Source: Aquarana catesbeiana
Lineage: Eukaryota > Chordata > Amphibia > Anura > Ranidae
Direction: 5' to 3'
Length of the DNA stretch: 64,000 bases
NCBI RefSeq assembly: GCF_042186555.1
Contig: NC_133326.1
Coordinates: forward strand, 687,077,944-687,141,943
A program made the translations under genes and the position numbers. Shown piece by piece: positions 1 through 11,893 of this stretch (positions are counted from its first letter, which is position 1; each line of letters starts with the position of its first letter). The notes beneath the pieces were generated by a model. That model worked only from the letters and a program-made list of their open reading frames with translations. It was not told where the DNA came from and did not search any database.

Positions 1-2070
1 CGTGTGCTAATGTAAGTTAGCACATGTGCACGAAGATGAGCGAGAATGCAAACGGCACATCCTGTGACAGATGAGGGCACCAAATGGGCTATTTAATCCA
101 GATCAGGTGCTGTCTTGTCTACACTGTTCCCATGAGTGTCCTGTTTCCTGTTTATCTGCATTTGATTCCAGTTACCTACCCGGCTTGCTTTGTCTATTCC
201 TGTTCTGCACCTGCATCGACCCAGGATTGAACTTTGACCACTCTCCAGTCTCTGCATCTGTACCTTATCTGACCGCATTGTGTATGACCCGACTTGTCTG
301 ACCCTGCTCCAGTCTTCTGCTTCCAGCCTGTGTAGCTCTGGTACCGCTGTCCTGCATTCACAGCATCCCTGCATCTGCTGCCCTGTATCTACAGCATACC
401 TGCATTCGCTGTCATCTGGCACACCACTCAACCGGAAGCCCAGCAGCTAGCATGACTACCAGCCCTCGTGCAACTCTGCACTCCTGTGCCACCTGTCTGT
501 TCTACCAGGGGCCCCGAGTCAGAGGAGCAAGAGAAGCCTTCCTCTGCATACCAGTTTCTTCCTACCAGGTACGTGACAGGTTTCCTGGATCACTGGGGCA
601 GTGATCGGGGTGGATGCTGGCAGCCCACGTGACTCTGGCAGCCATCTTTTAAGACCCTGGCTCCTGGGTTTGGTGTGCTTTAAGCATGTGGATAGTATAG
701 GGACTGGTGACCCATCTGTCAGGGACAGTATTAGCAGAAGGGAAAGGTTCCAGACGAGTAGAGAAAGCATAGGGATCTGCCTCTATTCGTGGAAACCTTC
801 CCACTTGGGCTTGGACTGGCAAAACCGCATTCCACCCCTCAAGAAAGACACTGGCAGCTCAGCTGAGACCTGCTCTGCTATATGCTGTTGTCATCTGTAA
901 GTGTTCCTGGTTTGGCTTCTTTCCGCCAGGCCTGTTTTGAACTGTTTTGCCTCTATTTCCATACAAGTTCTCTCAATTGCACCTGGACTGAGTGTGTATT
1001 ATTGCTGCCACACCATGCTGCACCCACCCATAAGCGCATCACATAACCATGGATTTAGGTAAGTTAAAAGGGTTTGTAGGTTGCAAGGAAAAAAAGTAGT
1101 GAGTGTAAGCATTCCTAAAGATCAGCTTGCTTACTTCATGTTAAAGGTGCCTCTTCAAAATTTGCTCCTCAACACAACACGCTAGTGTGAAGAAGTCATG
1201 CTAAAAACAAAGGAAGTGCTTTGATCTGTGCACCCCCCATGAACTGAAAAAGAAGATTAATGTATGTAGTGCATCCAGTGTGAATGAGCCAAGAGTCTCT
1301 GCAAGGTCTACCAAACAGAATTTCTAACAAGATAATAGATCTCTAGGACTGAATACAGAAAAATTCAGACAAACCGGACAGTTCAGAGAGTTCACATGCC
1401 TTTACTGTCAGGACAGGCACCAGGTGACTTCTAGACTTATTGGTCACTTGGGTTTGGGCAATCCTCTTATCCATGTTGTGAGCCAACATCAACTGTGAAT
1501 GCCTCCACCAGTTAAATATGTGACGTCAAGTGCAAACAAGTTTATGCAAATTTCACCCAGATGGCACTCTGATTGGTTGTAATAATCATTGTAAACAGAC
1601 CTTGCTCTTGCTGGCACCAACCTCCATTGGTGAGGAAGGAATATTTAGCATCTGTCACCTTATTACAGAAGGCTGGAGTCAAGATGTAGTGGGACTTCAT
1701 GCCGACCGGACTCCAACCAAGCAAGGTGCATTTTTTAAAATAATTTTTGAATATTTCTACGATAAACGGACATAGATATACTTGATCTGTCTGTGCATAG
1801 CACCATGGCACCATGGTCCTATATCCAGACTATGCATGGCATATGTAATGCTTCACATGAGATATGCATACAATCCACCTCCTTGTACTGTAAGACAACA
1901 TGGAAAAAAATTGTTAACTTTTTATTTTTCTCATTTATGTACAAGTTCTGTGTACGAGGAATGAATACATTTTTCTTGCTGCTGTGGCGGCATCCCATTC
2001 CAATGGGAGCCTATATAAATAAACACCTTAAGTCTAAACTTGTCTTTTTTTTCAAGTGTCCAGAAGGGAA
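1..2070. other. Unassigned intergenic sequence
   Basis: No gene or structured element is recognised. The first 550 bases are rich in CTG/CCTG-type words on the plus strand, as in the leaders and LTRs of frog gypsy elements, but no TG...CA boundary, primer-binding site or coding domain is visible, so an LTR origin is only a guess. The short open frames here have no recognisable motif and no consistent splice context. Confidence 0.4.
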
Positions 2071-2076
2071 ATCTTA

Positions 2077-2481
2077 TGCCGCGTACACACGGTCGGACTT
2101 TACGGCGGACTTTGCCCGGCGGATTTTTCAACGTACTTTCCGACGGACTTTGTGAATGAACGGACTTGCCTACACACAATCCACCAAAGTCCGTCGAATT
2201 CGTACGTGATGACGTACGACTGGACTAAAACAAGGAAGTTCATAGCCAGTAGCCAATAGCTGCCCTAGCGTGCCTTTTTGTCCGTCGAACTAGCATACAG
2301 ACGAGCGGACTTTTCGACCGGACTCGATTTCAACGGATAAATTTTAAACAAGTTTAAAATCTAAGTCCGTCCAACTTTTGAGAAAACAAAGTCCGCTGGA
2401 GCCCACACACATCGAATTGTCCGACGAAATCCAGTCCGCCGGGCAAAGTCCGCCGTAAAGTCCGCTCGTGTGTACGCGGCA
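2077..2481. mobile_element. MITE with long terminal inverted repeats (PIF/Harbinger-like or mariner-like)
   Basis: The 405-bp sequence begins TGCCGCGTACACAC and ends in the near-complement GTGTGTACGCGGCA. The inverted termini extend about 50 bases inward. TTA stands directly on each side (2074-2076 and 2482-2484), which fits the 3-bp TWA target of PIF/Harbinger elements, although a TA-only target cannot be excluded. There is no coding capacity. The right-hand TTA is shared with the Tc1 element that begins at 2485. Confidence 0.8.
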
Positions 2482-2484
2482 TTA

Positions 2485-4089
2485 CAGTGCCTTGAAAAAG
2501 TATTCATACCCCTTAAAATTTTCCACATCTTGTTATGTTACAACTAAAAACATAAATGTATTTTAATGGGATTTTATGTGATAGAGGTGGCACATAATTG
2601 TGAAGTGAAAGGAAAATAATAAATGGTTTTCCAAATTCTTTACAAATAAATATGTGAAAAGTGTGGTGTACATTTGTATGGCGCCCCCCTGAGTTAATAC
2701 TTTGTAGAACCCCCTTTCACTGCAATTACAGCTGTAAGTCTTTTTGGGGATGTCTCTACCAGCTTTGCACATCTAGAGAGGGACATTTTTGCCCATTTTT
2801 CTTTGCAAAATAGCTCAATCTCTGTCAGATTGGATGGAGAGCGTCTGTGGACAGCAATTTTCAAGTCTTCCAACAGATTCTCAAATGAATTTAGGTCTGG
2901 ACTTTGACTGGGACATTCTAACACATAAATATGCTTTGATCTAAACCATTACATTGTAGCTCTGGCTTTATGTTTAGGGTTGTTGTCCTGCTGGAAGGGG
3001 AACCTCCGCCCCAGTCTCAAATCTTTTGCAGATTCTAATAGGTTTTCTTCTAAGATTGCCCTGTTTTTGGCTCCATCCATCTTCCCATCAACCCTGACCA
3101 GCTTCCCTGTCCCTGCTAAATTAAAACATTCCTACAACATGATGCTGCCACCACCATGTTTCACGGTGGGGATGGTGTGTTCAGGGTGATGTGCAGTGTT
3201 AGTTTTCAGCCACACATAGCGTTTTGCTTTTAGGCCAAAAAGTTAAATTTTGGTCTCATCTGACCAGAGCACCTTCTTCCACATCTTTGCTGTGTCCCCC
3301 ACATGGCTTCTCATAAACTGCAATCAGGACTTCTTATGGCTTTCTTTCAACAATGGCTTTCTTCTTGCTACTCTTCCATAAAGGCCAGATTTGTGGAGAG
3401 CACGACTAATAGTTGTCCTGTGGACAGATTCTCCCATCTGAGCTGTGGATCTCTGCAGTTCCTCCAGAGTTACCATGGACCTCTTGGCTGCTTCTCTGAT
3501 TAATGCTCTCCTTGCCTGGCCTGTCAGTTTAGGTGGACGGCCATGTCTTTGTAGGTTTGCAGTTGTGCCCTACTCTATTTTCCGATGATGGATTGAACAG
3601 TGCTCTGTGAGATGTTCAAAGCTTGGGATATTGTTTTGATAACCTAACCCTGCTTTAGACTTCTGCACAACTTTATCCCTGACCTGTCTGGTGTGTTCCT
3701 TGGCCTTCATGATGCTGTTTGTTCACTAAGGTTCTCTAACAAACCTCTGAGGGCTTCACAGAACAGCTGTATTTATACTGAGCTTAAATTACACACAGGT
3801 GGACTATATTTACTAATTAGGTGACTTCTGAAAGCAATTGGTTCCACTGGATTTTAGTTAAGGGTATCAGAGTAAAGGGGGCTGAATACAAATGCACGCT
3901 ACACTTTTCACATATTTATTTGTAAATCATTTCGAAAAGCATTTATCATTTTCCTTCCACTTTAAAATTATGTGCTACTTTGTGTTGGTCTATCACATAA
4001 AATCCCAATAAAATACGTTTACCTTTTTGGCTGTAACATGACAAAATGTGGACAATTTCAAGGGGTGTGAATACTTTTTCAAGGCACTG
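2485..4089 (-). mobile_element. Tc1/mariner transposon, copy A
   Basis: The 1.6-kb element starts CAGTGCCTTGAAAAAGTATT and ends in the inverted copy AATACTTTTTCAAGGCACTG, flanked by TA on both sides. The length and TIRs are typical of a full-size Tc1-like element. The transposase lies on the minus strand and is heavily decayed. The left end abuts the preceding MITE with no spacer beyond the target dinucleotide. Confidence 0.92.
2694..3710 (-). pseudogene. Decayed Tc1-like transposase (copy A)
   Basis: The frame begins at an ATG at 3708-3710 (minus) and ends at a stop at 2694. The C-terminal 76 residues are open and keep the SQSPDLN segment, the region around the third catalytic position, and the usual GGSTKY end. 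Upstream, the helix-turn-helix region and the first two catalytic Asp segments can be followed only by switching frames several times. In the SPDLNSFENL segment the acidic residue is displaced relative to other Tc1 copies here. It is a fossil with no intact product. Confidence 0.8.
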
Positions 4090-4091
4090 TA

Positions 4092-5338
4092 TTACTGTAT
4101 AAAGTTTTTTTACACTCAATAATAGTTTGAAAAGTTAACCGTCAACATGTGTAGATTTGTGTGAATTTTTGGCCCTTGCACTACATAGTTGTTGGTAGAT
4201 TTAAGGAAGAATGCGTAGCCCGACTGCAATTTGTGTGATGAGTTTCAAGCTGAATCCCATTTCCCACTGGGTTGCTTTGCAGTAACATACGAACCCAGCT
4301 TAAATCAGACTGTACAGGGACTGCATAGTTTAATAATAAAAATTATGGCTAGTCTGGCAACAGGAACACTTTGGTGGATCTTTATTGAATTCATCATCTA
4401 ATTTTAATCCAATTAAACGCAACGTACAATTTAGCTATGGAATCTCCAACTGTTTTTAATGACAAGCCTGGAATCTAAAGTTCTCAAAAAAGTTGTACCC
4501 GTCGTAGTTAAATACATTTACATGAGATTTTTCTTGGAAGAAAAATTGTTCTCCACTGTAGAAATGTACTTTAGTTCTTCCAAAGCAAAAAGAATAAAAA
4601 ATGTCTAGTTCTAAAAATGATCCTGTGTATAATTTACCCCACCCTTTGGGCAAAATTTAATTTTTTTCAGATTTTTATGGCAGAAATGTGAACTTTTTCC
4701 TAGAGTCTTCTATAAATCACAGTAAAACAGCTGTGATTCTCCCCCATGAATATTAACTCTTCTCCATTTTGCACTAAAACAAATGAGACATGCTGACAAG
4801 TGGAGACCTTTGTGGTGTAATTGCTCGGCTTACTTCTGGAAATTCTATTCATCCGGCTGTCATACTATCATTTTTTCTAAATTGAACAGAAATGGAAATG
4901 GTTTGGCTAACGCAGCCAGACAAGACACCTTAACTATGGTAATTTCATAAATTTCACTGCCCCTTTGAACTTGGCAAAAGTTTTTAGAAGATCTTTGTAA
5001 GAATGGTATTAACACATCTGCAAATTAGAAGGCTTAAAGCAAAAATTTGACTAAAGACGGATATCTCCATTGGCAGTTTCCCCATAAGCAGGGGCTAAAG
5101 AAAGTTCCATAGATGCATGCATGCATTTTATGGACAAGAGCAAACAACTGGAGTCAGACTTCCAGTGCTACATCTGGACATTTCTCATTGGGATAATGTA
5201 TATGTTAAGAGTGCGTATACAAAGGTAACAGGACTTACAGAGCAGTAAAACCTATTCAGGGGGTTTAGAGCAGCCTTTCCCAGCATTTTTTTACCCCCAA
5301 GGAACCCTTGAAATAATTGTCAGGGCTGTTGGAAAAAT
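4092..5338. other. Unassigned AT-rich intergenic sequence
   Basis: I see no coding exon, TIR pair or tandem array in this stretch. It is unusually free of recognisable repeats for this window and may be old unique DNA. Confidence 0.4.
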
Positions 5339-5745
5339 GCCCCTTACATTGGTGGCCAGTGTGAAAAATGCTTCTTTACATTGGTGATCAGTGGGAAGAA
5401 TGTTTCTTACATTGGTGATCAGTGGGAAGAATGCTCCCTACATTGGCGGTCAATGGGAAGAATGCTCCTTACTTTGGTGATCAGTGGGAAGAATGCTCCT
5501 TACATTGGTGACTCGTGGGAAGAATGTTGCTTACATTGGTGGTCAGTGGGAAGAATGCCCCTTACATTGGTGATCAGTGGGAAGAATGCTCCTTACATTG
5601 GCGGTCAATGGGAAGAATGCTCCTTACTTTGGTGATCAGTGGGAAGAATGATCCTTACATTGGTGACTCGTGGGAAGAATGTCCCTCCTATAAAGGTTGT
5701 CAGTAGGAAGAGTGTCCCCTTTACATTGGTGGTTAGTGAGAAGGG
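5339..5745. repeat. 31-bp minisatellite
   Basis: About 12-13 head-to-tail copies of a 31-bp unit, built around GGTGATCAGTGGGAAGAATG, are seen with point differences such as GGTGGTCAG, GGTGACTCG and GGCGGTCAA. Because 31 is not a multiple of three, every frame cycles through the unit, which explains the overlapping open frames across it. These are not genes. Confidence 0.93.
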
Positions 5746-5885
5746 TGTTCCCCTTACAGACAGCTAAACAGATCTATGGTGTCAGACAGTCAGTTGTCTC
5801 TGGCCACCAGTACTATCTAGGCACAATCAAATGAGGAGTCAATCATCCACAGCTCAAGAAACCTCAAGCAAACTCTGGAGGAACC

Positions 5886-6333
5886 TTAAAGGGTAAGTTC
5901 AACTTTACAGAAATATCTGTAAGATGAACTTACACAGGACCCCCTCCTCGCCGCCTCCTCCCCCAGTCCCGCTGACCTGCATAGCAGCGATCTGCCGTTA
6001 TGAGCCCTGGTATAGCTACCTTACGGCTCCAGGGCTTAGAAATCCCCAGAGCTTAATTTCCTAAACGTACCCTGTCGGAAGGTACGTTTAGGAGCATTCT
6101 AATTGGTCAGCACCATCACATGGGTGGCGCCGACCAATCAGAACCCGCGAAGACTGTCCTCTCAGCGGGGAAGAAGGAGAGAGAAAGCTGATGGGATTTC
6201 CAAGCGTCTGAGCCATGAGGCGGCTATACCTGAGCTCATAACAGCAGATCGCCGCCATGCAGGTCAGCGGGACTGGGGGAGGGGCGAGGAGAAGTTGACC
6301 AGATTTTTCTGTAAAGGTGAACTTACACTTTAA
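5886..6333. mobile_element. TTAA-flanked foldback MITE
   Basis: Inverted ends of about 28 bases are visible: TTAAAGGGTAAGTTCAACTT on the left and its near-complement AGGTGAACTTACACTTTAA on the right. Both ends lie at TTAA, the target of piggyBac-type elements. The interior holds a second inverted pair around the words GACCTGCAT and ATGCAGGTC. No coding capacity. Confidence 0.78.
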
Positions 6334-8035
6334 GGTTCAATGGAACCCTGGTTGAGAATGGATGCTTTAGTAGAATGCTTTCTTACCTTTAAACATCATT
6401 TTTTTATTATTTAGACAAGTAAGACAAAGTGAAATTTTTGTTATGGGATGGAAGGTCTAAGTTACAGTTGCATGTTAATAAAATGTAGTTTCTGCCCATG
6501 ACCAGATCTATATCTATTGATACTGAAATAATATATATATACAGGTGTTTCTGAGCGTTTTTGCAGGTATCTGTTGATATTTTTTTACAATTCATGTTTA
6601 GCCAACATAATTTAGTTACTAAGGAAAAAGACATGTGATATACACATTTGCACTTCTTTTTCACACGCTCTCATTGAAGTCACCTGGGCCCAAAAACGCT
6701 TGAAGATTGTAGCTCAAAAGAAGCTATTTTTTTATTTACAAGCTTCAGACTCCATTCACACGCGGAGTGACCCTGAGCATTTTTGCGTGTGTATATGAGG
6801 GTTTTAGGGTTTCATTTCAAGTGTTTTGCCTGTATAGTCAAGCTTCAGGCCTTTTGTATTAGCCATTGGAAAGTACTAGGGGGAAGGAGACCAACTCTTA
6901 CAGGCTCAAATATGCTGAAAGACACCTAAAAAATGCTTGAAAACACTCTATTTCAGTGTTTTCTGGCATTCCCATTATAATATATGGTGCCAAAAACAAT
7001 CAAATTGACCTCAAACATAGTTAATGCAGCTTTTAGAGATCGGGTGTCGATGTACAGGTGTCTGGGCGCTCATATGTGAACCATCAGCATTGAAATAAAT
7101 AGGATTTTTAAAGCTGAGCATATTGGAGCTTCAAGCTACAAAGCACAAAAAGAAAAAAAACAATGTATGTCATGCTAGGCACCTCAAGGTTTGAGCAGGG
7201 GCACTAATGGAGAACAACCAACATTTTTTACATATACACAAACAATTGTTTAAAATGTTGAAAACATTAGAAAAAACATTAAAGAACATTAAAAAAGATA
7301 TATGGCATAGGTGGGAAGTGGGGGGGGGGGCTAGGGGGGGGGTGTTGGCTAGTTCAGGGATTAAATATAAAAATGATTATATATGGATAGTCCAGAGTGA
7401 ACAGTCCATATATCCTGGGTAGTGACCTCAGGAATATGTGATAGTCCAGAAATCAACACTGGAAAGGCAGCATGCTGAAGAGCAGAAGCAACTCTGGTAG
7501 TAAAGACATAAAAACAAAAATAGCAGCGCCACTCTAAGTGTAGACATTTGACAAAGCACTGTTTAATCCTAAGATATTGCACTCACTAGACGGTGGTAGT
7601 ATTAAGGCACATCTGTAATGAGGAACAAGGGTGTCTCAGGAGTCCAGGGTGACCTCACAGGCAGCGCAGTTCTATCGTGCTCGGTGGCGCCGGTGGTTTC
7701 CGGTGTCTCAGGTTATAGCTGATTCTATGTGTTGAGGTATATTATTTTCTTTAATACTATAAAGATGCTTCCCCCCCCCCCCGAGATCTTCCCCTAGACC
7801 TTCCTTCACTGATGATGCTGTCAATATCACTTGATCTAGTATGAGAAGGAGCTACCTAGTTCCGCTCGTTTGCCGTGTCCTAGTACACCGTTATGTGTGT
7901 CTAAGCATTTCCTGTACCGACTACGGAGACTTTATATTGCTACAAAGCACTCAGGTGAGAATGGGGCCTCAAGCTTCAAGAAACACTAAGCTCATGCGTG
8001 AACAGTTACAACTGGAAACTTTGTGATTTTGGAAG
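6334..8035. other. Unassigned intergenic sequence with G-runs
   Basis: No gene is recognised. There are short G tracts near 7320-7340, a C tract near 7770, and several diverged AAGCTTCAAG-type words suggesting an old degraded repeat. No TIR pair or exon could be supported. Confidence 0.4.
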
Positions 8036-8536
8036 TTAAAGTGGAGTTCCACCCACTTTTACAACTATTCAGCATCCCTCACTAAACTGTGCACTGTAAA
8101 CAAATTGGATATTTTTAAATTTTTTTTCTCAGCACCTACTGTATATCTGCTGTATTCATTTTTCACTTCCTCCTCCCTGGCCGCGGCCCATCGCATCATT
8201 TCCTGTTTGCAATGCCTTCTGGGAACGGGTGGAAACTTCCTCTGACGCTGCCGTTGCTATGGAAACCTGACCTGAAACCTATTACACTGCTTGTGCTGCA
8301 CTGAGCATGTGCGAGATCTGCAAGGATGAAATCCAGGAAGAAATACAGTCTGGCTTCAGATGCCCACACTCAAGATGGCCACGGCCTTCTGTAAGTTTAT
8401 AAAATAACAAACTACTGCTATAAACTAACAAAACAGACCTTAGTTTACAGACTAACTTTACTAGAATACATTAAGCTTGTGTATTATATGGGTATTTTTA
8501 TTTAAAAGTACAATTTCGTCCGGAACACCACTTTAA
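8036..8536. mobile_element. TTAA-flanked MITE (501 bp)
   Basis: The left end is TTAAAGTGGAGTTCCACCC and the right end reads CGGAACACCACTTTAA, an imperfect inverted match. TTAA sits at both boundaries, suggesting a piggyBac-type target. The interior is non-coding. An AGTGG-type terminus recurs in other TTAA elements of this window. Confidence 0.75.
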
Positions 8537-8581
8537 GCATCTTGGAGCTTTGATCTTTAAAACACAGGTGTAAATGGGCCC

Positions 8582-9543
8582 TTAACTACTTGCCGACCAG
8601 CCGCCATCATTATACTGCGGCAGGTCGGCACAATCTCGCGAGCCGAGCTGTACATCGGCTCCTTCAAGCAGGATAGCAGGCACTGCGGAGGTGCCGATGC
8701 TCGTGGCCGACGGTCGCCATGACCGCTGGCCACGAGCGATCGCGGGCACGAGAGGCAGAACAGGGACGTGTGTGTGTAAACACACAAATCCCCGTTCTGT
8801 TCTGTGAGGAGAGGCAGATCGTGAGTTCCTAATAGCTAGGGATCACGATCTGTTATTTCCTCTAGGTCAGTCCCATCCCCCCCCACAGTTAGAAACACAC
8901 ACAGGGAACACAGTTAACCCCTTGATCGCCCCCTAGTGTTAACCCCTTCCCTGCCAGTGGCATTTTTACAGTAATCAGTGAATTTTTCTAGCACTGACCG
9001 CTGTATAAATGCCAATGGTCCAAAAAATGTGTCAAAAGTGTCTGATGTGTCCGCCGCAATGTTGCAGTCCCGATAAAAATTGTAGATCGCCGCCATTACT
9101 AGTAAAAAAAATAATAATTATAAAAATGCTATAAATCTATCCCCTATTTTGTAGACGCTATAACTTTTGTGCAAACCAATCAATATACGTTTATTGCGAT
9201 TTTTATTACCAAAAATATGTAGAAGAATACATATTGGCCTAAACTGAGAAAAAATGTGCTTTTTAAAAAAAAAATTGGGATATTTATTATAGCAAAAAAA
9301 AAAAAAAAGATTTTTTTTTCAAAATTGTAGCTCTTTTTTTGTTTATAGTGGAAAAAATAAAAACCGCAGAGATGATCAAATGCCGCCAAAAGAAAGCTCT
9401 ATTTGTGGGGAAAAAAGGACTTCAATTTTGGTTAGGTGCAGCGCCGTACGACCTCGCAATTGTCAGTTAAAGCGACGCAGTGCCGAATCACAAAAAACGG
9501 CCCGGTCATTCAGCAGCCAAATCTTCCAGGGCTGAAGTGTTAA
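8582..9543 (-). mobile_element. TTAA-flanked non-autonomous element, ~960-bp family, copy 1
   Basis: The element lies between two TTAA sites and is the reverse-orientation relative of the copy at 57901-58861. Shared landmarks are the GTTAACCCCTT words, the 'GCTATAACTTTTG' block, and the block around ATATGTAGAAGAATACAT. No open frame is conserved between the copies, so it is non-coding. A third, partial copy lies near 61.94-62.29 kb. Confidence 0.8.
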
Positions 9544-9919
9544 AGGATGACTTAACCTAAATAAAAAAATCTAATTGTGTGATCTACTAACATTTACAGT
9601 TATGTATTCAAAAGTTCCCACATCTGCTTAGATGTTTAGAGATCTAATGCCAGCCATATACATACGATTGCTCAGTAGAAAAATAAATTACATTTTTTCA
9701 TCAAATCCTATAAAAATTTTTAAAAAATCTCATTAGTCCTTTCAAATTATTTCTAGTGATAATATGGAAATTAAGCTTATTGAAAACAAAATCTATTTTA
9801 AAAATTGAGTCGTCTGTTTTAATTGCAAATTGAACAGTGATTTCTGATGCAACATTTGCAAAACACCACAAAATAAATAAAATAACGTTATGTAATGGTT
9901 AGTGCTTTTTTTTTTTTAA
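9544..9919. other. Unassigned AT-rich spacer
   Basis: No element or exon is visible between the TTAA element and the long inverted repeat. It ends in a pyrimidine run (about 9906-9917). Confidence 0.4.
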
Positions 9920-10979
9920 CTTTGGTTGAGCAGAAACCTTGGAATGGCAGAAGAATCCACTTGTGTCCAGCCAAAAGATCCCTTTAAAGAAATTATTGAA
10001 ATTATTAAAGAAATTGATAGAAATATCTCAGCAAAATGACTACATGTGTGTCACAAGCATTGCATTCACAGGACTTTATAAAAAAATAAAAAAATAAAAA
10101 TATTTGTGATCTGAAGCTTCCGATGTCACATGCCTCCATCCTCAATTAGACAAACAATAAAAAATGCAGTGGTCATGGGACTTTAAATGAGGCAGGTCAC
10201 TCAAACATATTAATCATATGATATACGAAGTACAAATAATTCCAAATGTATTAAAATTCATATTTGAACATTCCATATTCATGACAGTACACATTTCATA
10301 TAATGGCAGTACATGATGACCATTTTCAATTAAATAAAGACATAAATTAAAAGGAGCTGACATAAAAAAATCATATATTTTTTTTTAATGTGATAAATTC
10401 ATATTTTTCTTGTACACGATGGTATAAACACAAAAGATACATGATTAGTGTATTAGTTTAATCGTGTATATTTTATGTTTAAACCATCATGTACTAGAAC
10501 AACATGAATTTATCACATTAAAAAAACATATGAATTTTTTATGTCTGCTCTTTTTAATGTATGTCTTTATTTAATTAAAAATGGTCATCATGTACTGCCA
10601 TTATATGAAATGTGTACTGTTATGAATATTGAATGTTCAAATATGAATTTGAATAAATTTGGAATTATTTGTAATTTATATATCGTATGATTTTTATGTT
10701 TGAGTGACCTGCCTCATTTAAAGTTCCATGACCACTGCATTTTTTTTTTATTGTTTGTCTAATTAAGGATGGAGGCATGTGACATTGGATGCTTCAGATA
10801 ACAAATATTTTTATTTTTTATTTTTTTATAAAGTCCTGTGAATAAAATGCTGGCGATACAAATGTATTCATTTTGCTGAGATATTTCTATCAAAGCGATC
10901 ATTTAATTTCTTTAAAGGGATCTTTTGGCTGGACACAAGCGGATTCTTCTGCCATTCCAAGGTTTCTGCTCAACCAAAG
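9920..10979. repeat. Long inverted repeat, arms of about 520 bp
   Basis: The left arm starts CTTTGGTTGAGCAGAAACC at 9920 and the right arm ends with its complement GGTTTCTGCTCAACCAAAG at 10979. The arms can be followed inward through matched blocks (GATCCCTTTAAAG, ACTTTAAATGAGGCAGGTC, ATGGTCATCATGTACTGCC and their complements) to a centre near 10450-10470. Differences are scattered substitutions and short indels. A transcript through it would form a hairpin of about 500 bp. The outermost 125 bases of the left arm also form an open frame with a stop (about 9922-10039, plus strand), possibly a captured terminal exon, but the protein is not recognised. Confidence 0.9.
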
Positions 10980-10987
10980 AAAAGAAA

Positions 10988-11053
10988 AATATCGTATGGT
11001 TTTTATGTTTGAGTGACCTGCCTCATTTAAAGTCCCATGACTACTGCATTTTA
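10988..11053. repeat. Direct partial copy of the inverted-repeat right arm
   Basis: This block repeats about 65 bases of the right arm (about 10678-10742), including GTTTGAGTGACCTGCCTC, immediately outside the inverted repeat. It suggests a local duplication or template-switch product. Confidence 0.8.
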
Positions 11054-11155
11054 TATTATTCACAGTACTTCTCAGCTTGGGCCATGTTGGGTGAAAAGAG
11101 GCAGAAAATGATTGGTTTCTTCTATGGCAATAAAGAGTCAACTGGTTAGTTGTGT

Positions 11156-11716
11156 GTGAGCTAGATAATTTATCAGCTTATCACATTTGTTTAAACATCT
11201 TCTCTTGGATCATTTTCATTTGCTTAATTTTTTTTTATTTGTTTTTTAATGTGCATTATCTATTATTATTTTTTTATTATTTGCATGAATTTGTTAGAGT
11301 TGGAATTTCATTTTAAAAGCCCTGTACTAAAATGATAAAGTAACCCCTTGGCTACACATACCACTAGCTCAGATCCTGTATCTAAACAAAAATATACTTC
11401 GACTTCAACACATTCCACCCAAAACTAGCCTTTCAGCTTTTGGTTGAACCTCTAAACAAGCTCATGCTGCATATTCCTCATACAATATATGTAAAAATTT
11501 AGGAGAGTGAGACTTTTAGTAAAGGGGCTAACACATGGGTGGGGCTTGGACCAAAGACCATTTGGAGCGAAGACCGTTTGGATCATAAGCAATCCAAATG
11601 TGATTAGGCTCCCCAGCATTTACCATGTAGAGATATCCACTTTTAGGTGGATTAACCCCTTTAAGTGGCAATATAGGCATAACCTTTAGGATAAAGAACC
11701 ATTTAAAAAAAAATTG
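11156..11716. other. Unassigned sequence downstream of the minus-strand VMO1-like exon
   Basis: This would be intron 1 of the minus-strand VMO1-like gene. I looked here and further left for a second exon with a DDTALN-type motif and did not find one. Confidence 0.35.
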
Positions 11717-11734
11717 TCATTGTAGACTGCTCAC

Positions 11735-11893
11735 CTTGAGGGCGAATCCTCTTGCACGAAAACCACAAGGACACCATTCCACCGGGCCCCATTCCCCCCA
11801 AGCGCCCCCGTTAGGGACACCTATTGTAGGGTGTTCTCCCAGAGCTATCGGGAGGAGGGAGAGAAGGATAAACAATGCAGTGCTCGAGGACAT
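11735..11893 (-). CDS. VMO1-like secreted protein, first coding exon (partial gene)
   Basis: The exon encodes 53 residues: a signal peptide (MSSSTALFILLSLLPIALG, about residues 1-19), then a segment with the Gly-Gly-x-Trp-Gly-x-Trp pattern, a Trp-Cys pair and a GFxARGFxLK end. This matches the N-terminal repeat of vitelline membrane outer layer protein 1, a secreted beta-prism protein of egg coats and mucosal secretions. The exon ends after a Leu-Lys pair at a GTGAGC donor (phase 0), exactly as in the plus-strand relative at 55152. An in-frame ATG lies 63 bases upstream at 11954-11956; the downstream ATG is preferred because it puts the hydrophobic signal core at the N-terminus. Later exons were not found to the left, so the gene may continue outside the window, be interrupted by repeats, or be a truncated paralogue. 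'VMO1-like' is assigned from motifs only. Confidence 0.8.

Noticed and set aside
1..1000. Possible gypsy LTR by CCTG-rich composition
   Set aside because: No LTR ends, primer-binding site or coding domain. Composition alone is not enough.
5339..5745. Regularly spaced repeats, considered as a CRISPR-like array
   Set aside because: There are no unique spacers; the unit is a continuous 31-bp minisatellite in a vertebrate genome.
10925..11149. Possible exon ending YFSAWAMLGEKRQKMIGFFYGNKESTG with flanking AG and GT
   Set aside because: The frame is mostly arm sequence of the inverted repeat and its direct duplicate. Splice-like dinucleotides alone are weak evidence, and no protein is recognised.
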